In this document: positions 8,828 to 17,921 of the stretch, one piece after another
How the letters are laid out: each line of letters begins with the position of its first letter
How positions within the stretch are numbered: the first letter of the stretch is position 1
DNA from: Actinomadura bangladeshensis
GTDB taxonomy: Bacteria; Actinomycetota; Actinomycetes; Streptosporangiales; Streptosporangiaceae
DNA: 64,000 nucleotides
Assembly: GCF_004348335.1 (NCBI RefSeq)
Contig: NZ_SMJW01000006.1
Location: forward strand, 1 to 64,000
Reading direction: 5' to 3'
Notes under the pieces: generated by a model
The model's database searches: none
What the model saw: the letters and a program-made list of their open reading frames with translations, nothing else
Told to the model about the DNA's origin: nothing
Made by a program: the position numbers and the translations under genes

Positions 8828-8904
8828 GCTGATCGCTCCCTGACCCAGGATCGGGCTGCGGCATATGAGGGATTCTGGGCAGATATGTACTTATCTCAAG
8901 ATCG

Positions 8905-9450
8905 CTAAACGTCCTTCCGGAGGCCGTCCCCGGCCAGCAGCACCCACGTCTCGTGCTCGCGCCACTCTCCCTCGATGCGGATGCTCTTCGGCGCCGCCCC
9001 CGCCGGCCGGAACCCCGCCCGCTCGACGACCCTCCGGGACGCCGCGTTCCCCGGCTGGACGTCGGCGTCCAGGCGGCGGAGCCCCAACTCCCCGAACGCG
9101 TACCGCACCGCCAGCCGCACGCCCTCGCCCACGTACCCGTGCCCGGACGTCGCCGCGAACCCGCCGAACCCGAGCCAGGCGCGCGGCCCGCCGGTGCGCC
9201 GCTCGTCCACGATGCCGTTGATGTTCACCAGCCCGGCCAGCTCCCCGGTGCCGTTCAGCACCACCACGAAGCCGACGGCCCGGACCCCGTCGAAGCGCGC
9301 CAGGTACGCACCGAACGCGGCGGCACTGGTGGGCGCGTAGATCAGATGCCGGTGCAGGCCCGCGCTCTGCCTGGCCGACCTGACGAAGGCGTCCTCGTCC
9401 TCGGCCGCGACCGTCCGCAACGAGACCCGCGCTCCGACCAGCAGCGTCAT
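8905..9450 (-). CDS. GNAT-family N-acetyltransferase, RimJ/RimL type
   Basis: 181 residues, acetyl-CoA-dependent. It begins LLVGARVSLRTVAAEDEDAF, as in RimJ/RimL-type acetyltransferases that modify ribosomal protein N-termini or small molecules. The acetyl-CoA loop region reads ATSGHGYVGEGVRLAVRYAFGELGL at about 105-130, and the conserved LRRLDADVQPGNAASRRVVERAGF block follows. ATG start at 9450. It stands alone, 77 bp downstream of fxsB's start and divergent from the LuxR regulator. The substrate cannot be named from sequence. Confidence 0.88.
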   Translation of the reverse strand: MTLLVGARVSLRTVAAEDEDAFVRSARQSAGLHRHLIYAPTSAAAFGAYLARFDGVRAVGFVVVLNGTGELAGLVNINGIVDERRTGGPRAWLGFGGFAATSGHGYVGEGVRLAVRYAFGELGLRRLDADVQPGNAASRRVVERAGFRPAGAAPKSIRIEGEWREHETWVLLAGDGLRKDV

Positions 9451-9666
9451 GCAAGGAACCTAACCGGCGCACCATCGGATGCCGGGCACGATGGCCGGGA
9501 CGGCCGATGCCGGACGGGCAGTACAGGTCACCGTATTCCCACAAAGTCGCCATGACCGGGTATTGCGGGCGGGTCGGCCCGAGTGGTTCGAGAAAGATGG
9601 GATGGGTGCGGGCGGGCACATGTGGCGGGTGCCCGCCGCCGGCTGACCGAGTGGCGGTGGGAATTC

Positions 9667-12405
9667 GTGTTGCGAGGCCGACGCGGTGAATGCGCCGAGA
9701 TCGACGGGCTGCTGGAGGCCGTCCGGAGCGGGGAGAGCCGGGCCCTGGTGCTCCGCGGCGAGGCGGGCGCGGGCAAGACCGCGCTGCTGGAGTACCTGGT
9801 CGACCGGGCGCCCGGCTTCCGGATCGTGCGCATCACCGGCGTGCAGTCGGAGATGGAGCTGGCCTTCGCCGGCCTGCACCAGCTGTGCGCGCCGATGGCG
9901 GACCGCTTCCAGCGCCTGCCCGCCCCGCAGCGCGACGCGCTGCGCGCCGCGCTCGGGCTGAGCGCCGGGCGGGCGCCCGACCGGTTCCTCGTCGGCCTCG
10001 CGATCCTCGGCCTGCTCGCCGACGCCGCCCGCGAGCAGCCCCTCGCCTGCGTGGTGGACGACGCGCAGTGGCTCGACCGGGCCTCGGTGCAGGCGCTCGC
10101 GTTCGCCGCCCGGCGGCTGCTGGCCGAGTCGGTCGCGATCGCCTTCGCCGCCCGGGAACCGGACGAGGCGCACGAGCTGACCGGGCTGCCGGAGATGGCC
10201 GTCGGCGGGCTGCCCGACGCGGAGGCGCGGGCGCTGCTGCGCTCCGTCGTCAGCGGCCCCTGGGACCCGCGGGTCCTCGACCGGGTCGTCGCCGAGGCGC
10301 GCGGCAACCCCCTCGCCCTGCTGGAGCTGCCGAAGGAGTCCACGGCGGCCGAACTGGCGGGCGGATTCGGGGTGCCGAGCGCGGCGGGCCTCGCCGGCCG
10401 CATCCAGGAGGTCTACGAGCGGCGCGTCGCCGGGCTCCCGCCGGCCACCCGGCGGCTGCTGCTCGCCGCGGCGGCCGAACCCGGCGGCGAGCCGGTACTG
10501 CTGTGGCGGGCCGCCGACCGGCTCGGCATCGACCTCGAGGCCGCGACGCCCGCCGAGGCGGCCGGACTGATCGAGATCGGGGACCGGGTGCGGTTCCACC
10601 ACCCGCTCGTCCGGTCCGCCGTCTACTGGGCCGCGCCGCCCGAGGACCGGCGCGGCGTCCACCGCGTCCTCGCCGAGGTCACCGACGCGCGGGCCGACCC
10701 GGACCGCCGCGCCTGGCACGCCGCGCAGGGCGCCCCGGCACCGGAGGAGGGCGTCGCGGCCGAACTCGAACGCTCCGCCGGACGGGCGCGGGCCCGCGGC
10801 GGGCTGGCCGCGGCGGCGGCCTTCCTCACCCGGGCGGTGGAGCTGACGCCCGACCCCGTCCGGCGGCAGGAGCGGGCGCTGGCCGCCGCGTGGGCGGCGC
10901 ACCGGGCGGGCACGCCCGACGGCGCGCTGCGGCTGCTGTCGGTCGCCGAGGCCGCCCCGCTCGACGCGCGGCTGCGCGGCGAGGTCGACCTGCTCCGCGC
11001 CGAGATCGCCTTCGCCGTCGACCGGGGCCGCGACGCGCCCGGCCTGCTGCTCACCGCGGCCCGCCGGCTCACCCCGCACGACGTCCGGCTGGCGCGCGAC
11101 ACCTACCTGGAGGCGATCAGCGCGGCACTGTTCGCGGGCCCGCTGGCCGACGGCGCCGGGCAGGCCGAGACGGCCGCGGCCGCCCGCTCCGCGCCGCGGC
11201 CGCCCGGCCCGCCGCGTCCCGCCGACCTCCTCCTGGACGGCCTGGCGCTGCGGATCGGCGAGGGCCTCGCCGCCGGGCTGCCCGTCCTGCGGCCCGCGCT
11301 GGAGGTGTTCCGCGGCCCGGACCTCTCCGAGGAGGACGGCCTGCGCTGGCTCTGGCTCGCCGGCGTGACCGCCTCGACCCTGTGGGACCACGGCGCCTGG
11401 AGCGTGCTCGCGTCCCGGCACGTCCGCCTCGCCCGCGAGTCCGGCCAGACCGCCGCGCTCCCCCTCGCGCTGACCCAGCAGATCGCCGTGGACGTGTTCG
11501 CGGGCGACCTGGCGGGCGCCGCGTCGCTCGTCGAGGAGGTCGCGACGGTGTCGGAGGCGACCGGAATCCCCGTCCCGCCCTACGGCGGCCTGCTGGTCGC
11601 CGCCTGGCGGGGCCGCGACGCCGAGCTCGCCGGCCTGCTGCGGACCGTCGCGGCGGAGGCGCGGCGCCGGGGCGAGGGCAACGGGCCGACCGTCGGCGCC
11701 TGGGCGAAGGCCCTGCTGTGCAACAGCCGCGGCCGCTACGCCGAGGCGGTGGACGCGGTGCCGGACGCCGCGGAGGACCGTCCGGCCGACGTGGGCACCG
11801 GACCCTGGGCCCTGGCCGAGTACATCGAGGCGGCGACCCGCGACGGCCGGTTCGCCGAGGCCGCCGTCGCCCTCCGCCGGCTCGGCGAGGCCGCCCTTCC
11901 GGCCGGCACGGACTGGGCGCTCGGCGTCCACGCCCGCGCGCGGGCCCTGCTGAGCGAGGACACCGCCGCCGAGGACCACTACCGCGAGGCGATCGACCGC
12001 CTCGGCCGCGCCGGCGTCCCCGGCGAACTCGCCCGCGCCCGCCTGCTGTACGGGGAATGGCTGCGGCGCCGGCAGCGCCGGCGGGCCGCCAGGGAGGAAC
12101 TGCGCGGCGCCCACGCGTCGTTCACCGCGATGGGCATGGCGGCGTTCGCCGGACGGGCCGCCGACGAGCTCCAGGCCACCGGCGAGCACGTCCGCAGGCG
12201 CGCCGCCGAGACCGCCGGCGAGCTGACGCCGCAGGAGGCGCAGATCGTCCGGCTCGTCCGGGAGGGCCTGACCAACCCCGAGATCGGGGCCCGGCTCTTC
12301 ATCAGCCCGCGCACCGTCGAATGGCACCTCCGCAAGACCTTCGGCAAGCTCGGCATCACCTCGCGCAGGCAGCTCCAGCGCACCTCCACCACCGGCAGGG
12401 CCTGA
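9667..12405 (+). CDS. LuxR-family transcriptional regulator with AAA ATPase (LAL/MalT-like)
   Basis: About 912 residues. I prefer the GTG at 9667, giving MLRGRRGECAEIDGLL, the usual start of this family; the frame is open upstream to 9583. P-loop LRGEAGAGKTALLEYL lies at ~25-40, Walker B CVVDDAQWLDRAS at ~130, then NPLALLELP. A long Ala/Arg-rich helical (TPR-like) region follows. The C-terminus is a LuxR helix-turn-helix: ELTPQEAQIVRLVREGLTNPEIGARLF and SPRTVEWHLRKTFGKLGI. Such proteins are ATP-dependent activators that often control neighbouring genes. It is immediately upstream of, and collinear with, the two alpha/beta hydrolases (134 bp gap), which are the natural target candidates. Confidence 0.9.
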   Translation: MLRGRRGECAEIDGLLEAVRSGESRALVLRGEAGAGKTALLEYLVDRAPGFRIVRITGVQSEMELAFAGLHQLCAPMADRFQRLPAPQRDALRAALGLSAGRAPDRFLVGLAILGLLADAAREQPLACVVDDAQWLDRASVQALAFAARRLLAESVAIAFAAREPDEAHELTGLPEMAVGGLPDAEARALLRSVVSGPWDPRVLDRVVAEARGNPLALLELPKESTAAELAGGFGVPSAAGLAGRIQEVYERRVAGLPPATRRLLLAAAAEPGGEPVLLWRAADRLGIDLEAATPAEAAGLIEIGDRVRFHHPLVRSAVYWAAPPEDRRGVHRVLAEVTDARADPDRRAWHAAQGAPAPEEGVAAELERSAGRARARGGLAAAAAFLTRAVELTPDPVRRQERALAAAWAAHRAGTPDGALRLLSVAEAAPLDARLRGEVDLLRAEIAFAVDRGRDAPGLLLTAARRLTPHDVRLARDTYLEAISAALFAGPLADGAGQAETAAAARSAPRPPGPPRPADLLLDGLALRIGEGLAAGLPVLRPALEVFRGPDLSEEDGLRWLWLAGVTASTLWDHGAWSVLASRHVRLARESGQTAALPLALTQQIAVDVFAGDLAGAASLVEEVATVSEATGIPVPPYGGLLVAAWRGRDAELAGLLRTVAAEARRRGEGNGPTVGAWAKALLCNSRGRYAEAVDAVPDAAEDRPADVGTGPWALAEYIEAATRDGRFAEAAVALRRLGEAALPAGTDWALGVHARARALLSEDTAAEDHYREAIDRLGRAGVPGELARARLLYGEWLRRRQRRRAAREELRGAHASFTAMGMAAFAGRAADELQATGEHVRRRAAETAGELTPQEAQIVRLVREGLTNPEIGARLFISPRTVEWHLRKTFGKLGITSRRQLQRTSTTGRA

Positions 12406-12539
12406 CCCCGGGGCCGGGGGCCCGTGCCCGGCCCGTGCCCGGCTAGGGACAGGGCCCGTGCCCGACCCTGGTGCCCCGCGACCTCCGTCCGGCGACAGTT
12501 GCCGGTAACGGCTCAATCACGGAGGAGGCGAGGGAGAGC

Positions 12540-13496
12540 ATGAGCAACCACATCCTGGAGCCGGCCGCCCAGGAGTTCGCCGAGGCGACGTCCAAACCGC
12601 CGTTCATCTACGAGCTCGGGCCCGACGGGGCGCGCAAGGTCCTGGACGACCTGCAGTCCGCGCCGGTGCCGATGCCGGACGTGGACGACACGTGGATCAC
12701 CGTCCCGTCCGAGGCCGGCGACGTGCGGGTGCGGATCGTCAAGCCCGCCGGGGCGTCCGGGATGCTGCCGGTCGTCCTGTACGTCCACGGCGGCGGCTGG
12801 GTGCTGGGCAACGCGGGCACCCACGACCGGCTCGTCCGCGAACTGGCCACCGGGACGGGCGCCGCGGTCGCCTTCGTCGAGTACGACCGGTCGCCCGAGG
12901 CCCACTACCCGGTCGCGATCGAGCAGGCGTACGGCACCGCCCGGTGGATCACCGAGCACGGCGCCGGGGAGGGGCTCGACGCCTCCCGCATGGCGGTCGC
13001 CGGCGACTCCGTCGGCGGCGCCATGACCGCCGCGCTGGCCATCATGGCCAAGCGGCGCGGCGATGTCCGGTTCGTCCACCAGTCGATGTACTACCCGGTG
13101 ACCGACGCGGGGCAGGACACCGGCAGCTACCGGGAGTTCGCCGACGGCCCGTACCTCACCGCGAAGGCCATGGCCTGGTTCTGGGACGCCTACACCATGG
13201 ACCCCGTCCAGCGGACCGAGATCACCGCCTCCCCGCTGCGCGCCACCCTCGACGACCTGCGCGGGCTCCCGCCCGCCTTCCTGATCGTCGACGAGAACGA
13301 CGTGCTGCGCGACGAGGGCGAGGCCTACGCGCGCCGCCTCACCGAGGCCGGCGTCCCCACCACCAGCGTCCGCTACAACGGCATCCTGCACGACTTCATG
13401 ATGCTGAACAACGTGACCGAGACCCGCGCCGCCCGGGGCGCCGTCGCCCAGGCGATCGACGTCCTCAAGACCGCGCTCGGAAAGGCGAACACATGA
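12540..13496 (+). CDS. Alpha/beta hydrolase fold-3 (HSL-type) esterase
   Basis: 318 residues, ATG at 12540 with GGAGGAGGCGAGGGAG just upstream. The oxyanion-hole motif is YVHGGGWVLG (~82-92), typical of the hormone-sensitive lipase/arylacetamide deacetylase family. The nucleophile elbow is GDSVGG (~161), with catalytic Asp in FLIVDENDVLRDEG and His in ILHDFMML. A carboxylester hydrolase acting on small acyl esters is likely; the substrate is unknown. The stop overlaps the start of the next gene (ATGA at 13493-13496), so the two hydrolases are translationally coupled. Confidence 0.9.
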   Translation: MSNHILEPAAQEFAEATSKPPFIYELGPDGARKVLDDLQSAPVPMPDVDDTWITVPSEAGDVRVRIVKPAGASGMLPVVLYVHGGGWVLGNAGTHDRLVRELATGTGAAVAFVEYDRSPEAHYPVAIEQAYGTARWITEHGAGEGLDASRMAVAGDSVGGAMTAALAIMAKRRGDVRFVHQSMYYPVTDAGQDTGSYREFADGPYLTAKAMAWFWDAYTMDPVQRTEITASPLRATLDDLRGLPPAFLIVDENDVLRDEGEAYARRLTEAGVPTTSVRYNGILHDFMMLNNVTETRAARGAVAQAIDVLKTALGKANT

Positions 13497-14203
13497 GCAA
13501 CGACCGACCCGTCATCGTCCTCGTCCACGGCGCCTTCGCCGAGTCGGCGAGCTGGAACCGCGTCATCCGGCGCCTGAACGACCGCGGCCACGAGGCCGTC
13601 GCCGCCGGCAACCAGCTGCGCAGCGTCCCCGGCGACGCCGCCTACATCCGCGACGTGGTTGCCGGGCTGAACCGCCCGGTCGTGCTGGCCGCGCACTCCT
13701 ACGGCGGCATGGTCATCACCGAGGCGGCTTCGGGGAACCCGGCCGTCCGGTCCCTGGTCTACATCGCGGGCTTCGCGCCCGACCGGGACGAGACCGCGTT
13801 CCAGCTGTCGGAGAAGTTCGAGGGCAGCACGCTCGGCGCGGCACTGGACGCCTACCCGCTCACCGAGGGCGGCAACGACCTCCGGATCGCCTCGGACAAG
13901 TTCCACGCCCAGTTCTGCGCCGACGTCGACGCGGGCGAGGCCGCGCTGATGGCCGCGACCCAGCGCCCGGTGACGGAGCGCGCCCTGACCGGGCCCCTCA
14001 CGGTGGACGAGCCGGCGTGGCGCCAGAAGCCGTCCTGGTTCATCCTCGGCTCGGACGACCGGAACATCCCGGCGGCCCTGATGCACTTCATGGCCGACCG
14101 CGCCGGCTCGCGCGGCACCCGCGAGATCTCGGGCGCCTCCCACGCCATCGCGGTCTCCCAGCCCGATGCGGTGGCCGACACGATCTTGGAGGCATGCGCC
14201 TGA
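13493..14203 (+). CDS. Alpha/beta hydrolase (EstC/salicylate esterase-like)
   Basis: 236 residues. The ATG overlaps the TGA of the preceding hydrolase by four bases. Motifs: VLVHGAFAESASWNRVIRRL near the N-terminus, nucleophile elbow AAHSYGGMV (~82), acid near WFILGSDDRNIP (~183) and His in GASHAIAVSQPDAVAD near the C-terminus. This layout matches the EstC-like alpha/beta hydrolases of actinomycetes. With the upstream HSL-type enzyme it forms a two-gene unit, probably under the LuxR-family ATPase regulator encoded just before. The substrate is unknown. Confidence 0.88.
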   Translation: MSNDRPVIVLVHGAFAESASWNRVIRRLNDRGHEAVAAGNQLRSVPGDAAYIRDVVAGLNRPVVLAAHSYGGMVITEAASGNPAVRSLVYIAGFAPDRDETAFQLSEKFEGSTLGAALDAYPLTEGGNDLRIASDKFHAQFCADVDAGEAALMAATQRPVTERALTGPLTVDEPAWRQKPSWFILGSDDRNIPAALMHFMADRAGSRGTREISGASHAIAVSQPDAVADTILEACA

Positions 14204-14221
14204 CGGATCCGTCCGTCCGTC

Positions 14222-14251
14222 CACGGCCCGGCCTCTATTCGCCGGGCCGTG
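14222..14251. terminator. Bidirectional hairpin terminator
   Basis: A perfect 11-bp inverted repeat, CACGGCCCGGC (14222-14232) and GCCGGGCCGTG (14241-14251), with an 8-nt loop, lies between two convergent genes and overlaps the last codons of the methyltransferase. Confidence 0.75.
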
Positions 14252-14978
14252 CCCCATGGTCGAGGGCGCCTGCCTTGCGTGCGAGGACGAGCCGGTAGCG
14301 CGGGGCGCCGTCCTCCCGTCGTCCCAAGTCCGTCAAGGGGACCGTTGTCACCGCGAACCCGGCGGCCACCAGATCGCGCCGGACCGCCCCCAGCGGACAC
14401 GTGCGGTAGTACATGACGAACGGGGGACGCCACAGGGCGTTCCTGACCCGCATGGCCAGGTCGAATCCGAGCAGTGCCCAGTACCAGCCCGAGGCGGGGG
14501 ACGGCGGCGCGCCGATCGGGAAGACGAAGAGCCCGCCCGGCCGCAGCGCGCGGTGCACTCCTGCGAAGACCGCGGGCCGTTCGGCGGGCAGCACATGCCC
14601 GAGCGCCCCGAAGGTGACCGCCAGGTCGAACTCCTCGTCGAAGGCCAGGGCCCGGGCATCGCCGCGCACCCACTCGGCGCCGGGGTGCGCCTTACGCGCT
14701 TGCGCGAGCATCCCGGCGCTGAAGTCGACACCCGTGTTCCGTCCCTCGCAGAGCGGCCCTAGGACCCGCATGCCCGCCCCGGTACCGCAGCAGACGTCGA
14801 GCCCGTCCCCGAAAGGCCCGAGCGAGCGCAGCGCGCTGACGGTCGCGTCGAGAATGCCGTCAGGCGTCCGGAACGGCGTGCGGTCGAACTTCGGAGCGAG
14901 CAGGTCATAACCGTGCTCGACCGACGACAGCGCCTGAACGGCCAGTTCGCGCAGAGAAGGACCTTGAGCCGAGAACAC
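14235..14978 (-). CDS. Class I SAM-dependent methyltransferase
   Basis: 247 residues, ATG at 14978. The glycine-rich SAM motif I is LDVCCGTGAGMRVLG (~60), followed by NTGVDFSAGML (acidic motif II loop) and the motif IV region FDLAVTFGALGHVLP, then LRPGGLFVFPIG. This is the UbiE/Methyltransf_11 layout. The N-terminal segment VEHGYDLLAPKFDRTPFRTPDG resembles small-molecule methyltransferases rather than RNA or protein enzymes. It stands alone and convergent with the hydrolase pair. The substrate is unknown. Confidence 0.85.
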   Translation of the reverse strand: MFSAQGPSLRELAVQALSSVEHGYDLLAPKFDRTPFRTPDGILDATVSALRSLGPFGDGLDVCCGTGAGMRVLGPLCEGRNTGVDFSAGMLAQARKAHPGAEWVRGDARALAFDEEFDLAVTFGALGHVLPAERPAVFAGVHRALRPGGLFVFPIGAPPSPASGWYWALLGFDLAMRVRNALWRPPFVMYYRTCPLGAVRRDLVAAGFAVTTVPLTDLGRREDGAPRYRLVLARKAGALDHGARPGE

Positions 14979-15040
14979 CGCCCAAGGCTACTTCTCCCGG
15001 TCCACCGCCGCGGCATCTGCAGGCGTCCGGCATCTCTTGT

Positions 15041-15377
15041 TCAACTCTGTTGGTACTCCACTGCCGCGAGCCCGCAGTGCGCGTGCACGAACAGGTAAGA
15101 GGCGCCTTCGCCATAGTCGAACAGATCTGCGCCACCGACCAGGCCGACGTAGTCCATCGCCTTTCCGCACTTCGGGCAGTCGGCGTAGGCCGGGTCCTGG
15201 CTCCTCGGCCCCTCCACCGGGCCGATATTCCGGACGTTCGCTGTGCGCGGACCACGTCGCGCCCCCATCGTCGCGGTACGGGGCCAGCGCGCCCGGGTCG
15301 GCCGCCGCGATGTCGGCCAGTTCCTCGACGGCGTCGTCATCGCCGGATCCCACCCGTCCCACAAGATCCTCGATCAC
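15041..15377 (-). pseudogene. Decayed HEAT-repeat/DUF1963-like protein gene
   Basis: Three short blocks in two reading frames resemble pieces of one larger protein. The first (from GTG 15377) reads VIEDLVGRVGSGDDD and EELADIAAADPGALAPYRD, a HEAT-like N-terminus. In the same frame GATWSAHSERPEYRPGG follows, which in my memory of the family lies far downstream. In another frame the C-terminus DCPKCGKAMDYVGLVGG and AHCGLAAVEYQQS runs to the stop at 15041, with a CxxC zinc-like knuckle. An internal deletion plus a frame change would explain the arrangement. Family recall is from memory and not checked. Confidence 0.55.
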
Positions 15378-15415
15378 GGCGCGACGGTATCCGGGCCCCC
15401 TGTCATCATCGGGGG

Positions 15416-16090
15416 ATGAGTGACTGGGAGCTTTTCCTCCGGGAGGTTTCATGGTTCCTCCAACCCGGAGAGAGCGCCGTGGTGGGCGAGGTGCAGCCGT
15501 GGACCCGCGGGCCGGCCGAGGACCTGCCCGAGCTCTCCGCACTCCTCGAAGCGACGGTTCTCACCCCCGTTACCGTCGGAGGCACCGCCTACGAGCTGCT
15601 CGCCTGGGGTCCGCCGGACGGTCGACGGGGATGGCTCTGCCACCCGCCCCGCTGCGTGGACGGCGGGCCTTTCCCGGCGGCGCACGAGAGCTTCTGGAAA
15701 CTGTGCGGCGGGATCGTCGAAAGGTTCGGTGAGCCCACCACCTGGTGGGAGAACCAGAACGAGGTGCTCACCGCGGAAGCGGCGCGTGTGCGGGTCGCGG
15801 ACGTCCTGGCCGACTATGCCTGGCTCTGGGAAGGCGAGGGCCTGGAGGTTCCCATCGACCCGGATGAGTACTACGCCGTCGCCGTAGAGGCGAACGGAAA
15901 TCTGACACTGGCGCATCGCGACAATGGCCGGCTGCTTCTCTTCGCACCGGACCACGCGTTCAAAGGTGTCGCACCACTGGACGGGTGCCCGCCGTATTCA
16001 CTGCTCACGATCGATGATGTTCCCGACCTCGCGACGTGGATAGAGGTATGCGCCGCGGCCTGGCGATATCAGTGGGCATACGGCATGTGA
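15416..16090 (+). CDS. Hypothetical protein (SMI1/KNR4-superfamily-like character)
   Basis: 224 residues, ATG at 15416 (MSDWELFLREVSWF). It is acidic and Trp-rich (WWENQNEVL, YAWLWEGEGLEVPIDPDEYYAVAVEANGN), with a C-terminus around FKGVAPLDGCPPYSLLTIDDVPDLATWIEVCAAAWRYQW. No catalytic motif, signal peptide or membrane segment is seen. Proteins of this look occur among actinomycete immunity or housekeeping proteins of unknown function. It sits in a stretch of small accessory genes and is followed by a strong terminator. I do not recognise the family with certainty. Confidence 0.75.
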   Translation: MSDWELFLREVSWFLQPGESAVVGEVQPWTRGPAEDLPELSALLEATVLTPVTVGGTAYELLAWGPPDGRRGWLCHPPRCVDGGPFPAAHESFWKLCGGIVERFGEPTTWWENQNEVLTAEAARVRVADVLADYAWLWEGEGLEVPIDPDEYYAVAVEANGNLTLAHRDNGRLLLFAPDHAFKGVAPLDGCPPYSLLTIDDVPDLATWIEVCAAAWRYQWAYGM

Positions 16091-16137
16091 GGGCCGTGGG
16101 CAGGCCGGTCGCGAAGCCGATCGTTCCAGGTGCACCG

Positions 16138-16174
16138 AGCGGTCTGCGGCTGTGCCTCACAGCCGCAGACCGCT
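16138..16174. terminator. Strong bidirectional hairpin terminator
   Basis: A perfect 17-bp stem (16138-16154 with 16158-16174) and 3-nt loop lie between the convergent genes ending at 16090 and 16188. Confidence 0.85.
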
Positions 16175-16187
16175 GGGCGCGTATGTG

Positions 16188-16538
16188 TTAGTTGTAATGG
16201 GCGAACTCTGTGTAGTCGTTCCAGATCCAGCCTTTGACGCCGGTGCAGCAGTCCGAGTGCCACCACAGGTTGCCGGCGTTGTTCACGCATCGCTTGTCGA
16301 TGCGGAAGAGCGTGCCGGACTTCCAGGTGGCGATGACCGAGGAAGACCCCGAGTAGCTGGTGTGCACCTTCGCCGAGCCGACGATGACTCGCCGAATATG
16401 CGGGGTCCAGTCCGAGCAGGAAGCCTGGATGCCCTGCTCGCTCGCCGACGCGCTTGGAATGGCGAACGCAACAGGGGCCATGGTCGCCGTAATCACCGCA
16501 GCCGCCATGGCCATGACACGGTTAGCCGCCATTCGCAT
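16188..16538 (-). CDS. Small secreted cysteine-containing protein, SH3-like
   Basis: 116 residues with a GGGAG ribosome-binding site 6 nt upstream. Residues 1-32 form a Sec signal peptide (MRMAANRVMAMAAAVITATM..., cleavage near ASA). The mature ~84 residues carry four Cys (QASCSDW, KRCVNNAG, HSDCCTG) and Trp-rich strands (NLWWHSDCCTGVKGWIWNDY), as in small secreted SH3-like proteins of Streptomyces and relatives. Two disulfides are likely outside the cell. A sigma70-like promoter lies 34-62 bp upstream. Function unknown. Confidence 0.8.
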   Translation of the reverse strand: MRMAANRVMAMAAAVITATMAPVAFAIPSASASEQGIQASCSDWTPHIRRVIVGSAKVHTSYSGSSSVIATWKSGTLFRIDKRCVNNAGNLWWHSDCCTGVKGWIWNDYTEFAHYN

Positions 16539-16571
16539 TTCGAGCTCCCTTCGGGGGGATTTGGTAAGTTG

Positions 16572-16600
16572 ATCATCACCCGACCATGATCGTTTGTCAA
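16572..16600 (-). promoter_or_regulatory. Sigma70-type promoter of the small secreted protein gene
   Basis: On the minus strand TTGACA (16600-16595), a 17-bp spacer and GATGAT (16577-16572) precede the secreted-protein gene by about 34 bp. Confidence 0.55.
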
Positions 16601-17160
16601 GCCCCGATGTGAATTTCTGCTCCGTGGCGCGTCTGATGGCAGATGCCGTGCCGAAGGGGCGGAGGAGGGATGCCTCGCGCGAAAACCAAACGTGAGAATC
16701 TCACTAAGTCGACCCCTGTGGGGTCCTTCCAATACATAACTGTCGCTCTGTGGACAGTTTTAGCGGGAAGGCTCCGGAGTTGAGCACCGACAGCCGGACC
16801 TGTGCCGGCGGCGGAGCCGAGAGTGCCGCGCCGGAAGCCGCACAGGCGCTCCACCGAGTCAGGGGGAGTGCGACGGCCCTCATCCCAAGACAGGCGACAA
16901 CGTGTCCGCACGCCCCTCGACGACGAGCGCCCGGGAGCTTCGCAGGCATCGCCCGCATCGAGCGCGCCCGCCTGGGATTTAGGCCCACGATCAATCGACG
17001 CGCAGTCGCAATTCCAGCGTGAATTGCCCGATGGGCAGAACGTTCCCACCCACCTCCGCGCATATCACTGCACCAAAATCTCGTGCATGGAGCGCAGGAC
17101 CTTATTGCGACAGGTCACCTGCGGCGCCTGCGCTAACTCCCAAAGCAGTAGGGTCCCAAC
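16601..17160. other. Gene-free interval
   Basis: About 560 bp without a convincing coding frame, RNA gene or repeat. The longer frames here lack recognisable domains and have irregular codon use. Confidence 0.5.
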
Positions 17161-17823
17161 ATGAGCATGAAACTGCTGCCGGTGGACGGCGTGTGGGTCG
17201 ATGCCATGATCTCGCTCGCGAACGGTCCGTGGACCAGGCAGGCCGTCGAGCGTCTGTTCGTGGAACGCGGATGGATACAGGCCGACGACGTGGGCACTGC
17301 CCGAGTGCCCTGGCAGACGGGTGACGAAGTCTGGCCCCAGTTGGACCTGCCGGTGGCCTCCGGGCCGCTGCCCGACGACTCGGACGAAACCGGATGGCGA
17401 CTCGACCTGGGCGCGCCCCCGCCGGACGAAGAGACCGGCGAGGTGGACCGTCACTCTTTCGTGGCATTCCCTTTCGCGCTCCTGTGGCCGCCGCTCAACA
17501 CTGAAGAGCCCGAAGACGACGAAGACGACGAAGACGATCTGCAGGAGGACTACTCGGCCGAGTGGATCCGGTACCCGGACGCCGGTCCTGCCGAGTTCGA
17601 AGCCGAGTTCCGCCGCGTGCGCGCGCTCGTGGAGGACCGGATCGGACCGCCCACCCGTACGGTCGGTGGCATCACCAGCGGATGGATGAGGGAGATCTGG
17701 GATCGGGGGACGATGGCGCTCACGCTCTCGATCGAAGACGACATCACGACGTACTCCTTCTACGACCACATCGCCCTCGGCATCTGGCCGACCGATGCGG
17801 CGGCGGGTACCGAGGACACCTGA
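17161..17823 (+). CDS. Hypothetical acidic protein
   Basis: 220 residues, ATG at 17161. Strongly acidic, with a central Asp/Glu run (EEPEDDEDDEDD) around residue 120. It begins KLLPVDGVWVDAMISLANGPWTRQAVERLF and ends in a Trp/Tyr-rich half (GGITSGWMREIWDRGTMALTLSIEDDITTYSFYDHIALGIW), suggesting a compact alpha/beta fold. No signal peptide or enzyme motif is visible. Acidic proteins of this size next to SMI1/KNR4-like genes are often immunity-type proteins in polymorphic toxin regions, but no toxin gene is seen nearby, so this remains a guess. Confidence 0.7.
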   Translation: MSMKLLPVDGVWVDAMISLANGPWTRQAVERLFVERGWIQADDVGTARVPWQTGDEVWPQLDLPVASGPLPDDSDETGWRLDLGAPPPDEETGEVDRHSFVAFPFALLWPPLNTEEPEDDEDDEDDLQEDYSAEWIRYPDAGPAEFEAEFRRVRALVEDRIGPPTRTVGGITSGWMREIWDRGTMALTLSIEDDITTYSFYDHIALGIWPTDAAAGTEDT

Positions 17824-17921
17824 GCCCCGAGGTCATAGAGCGGCCAGTCACCGGTCGGCGGCAGACCGACGGCCGCCGAGCCGGCCCAAGGCAGCGACGC
17901 GGCCACGTCCACCCGTCCTGA

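Noticed and set aside
16597-17063. Minus-strand frames of 119-150 residues in the gap
   Set aside because: Two overlapping frames with similar length and no recognisable sequence; likely non-coding.
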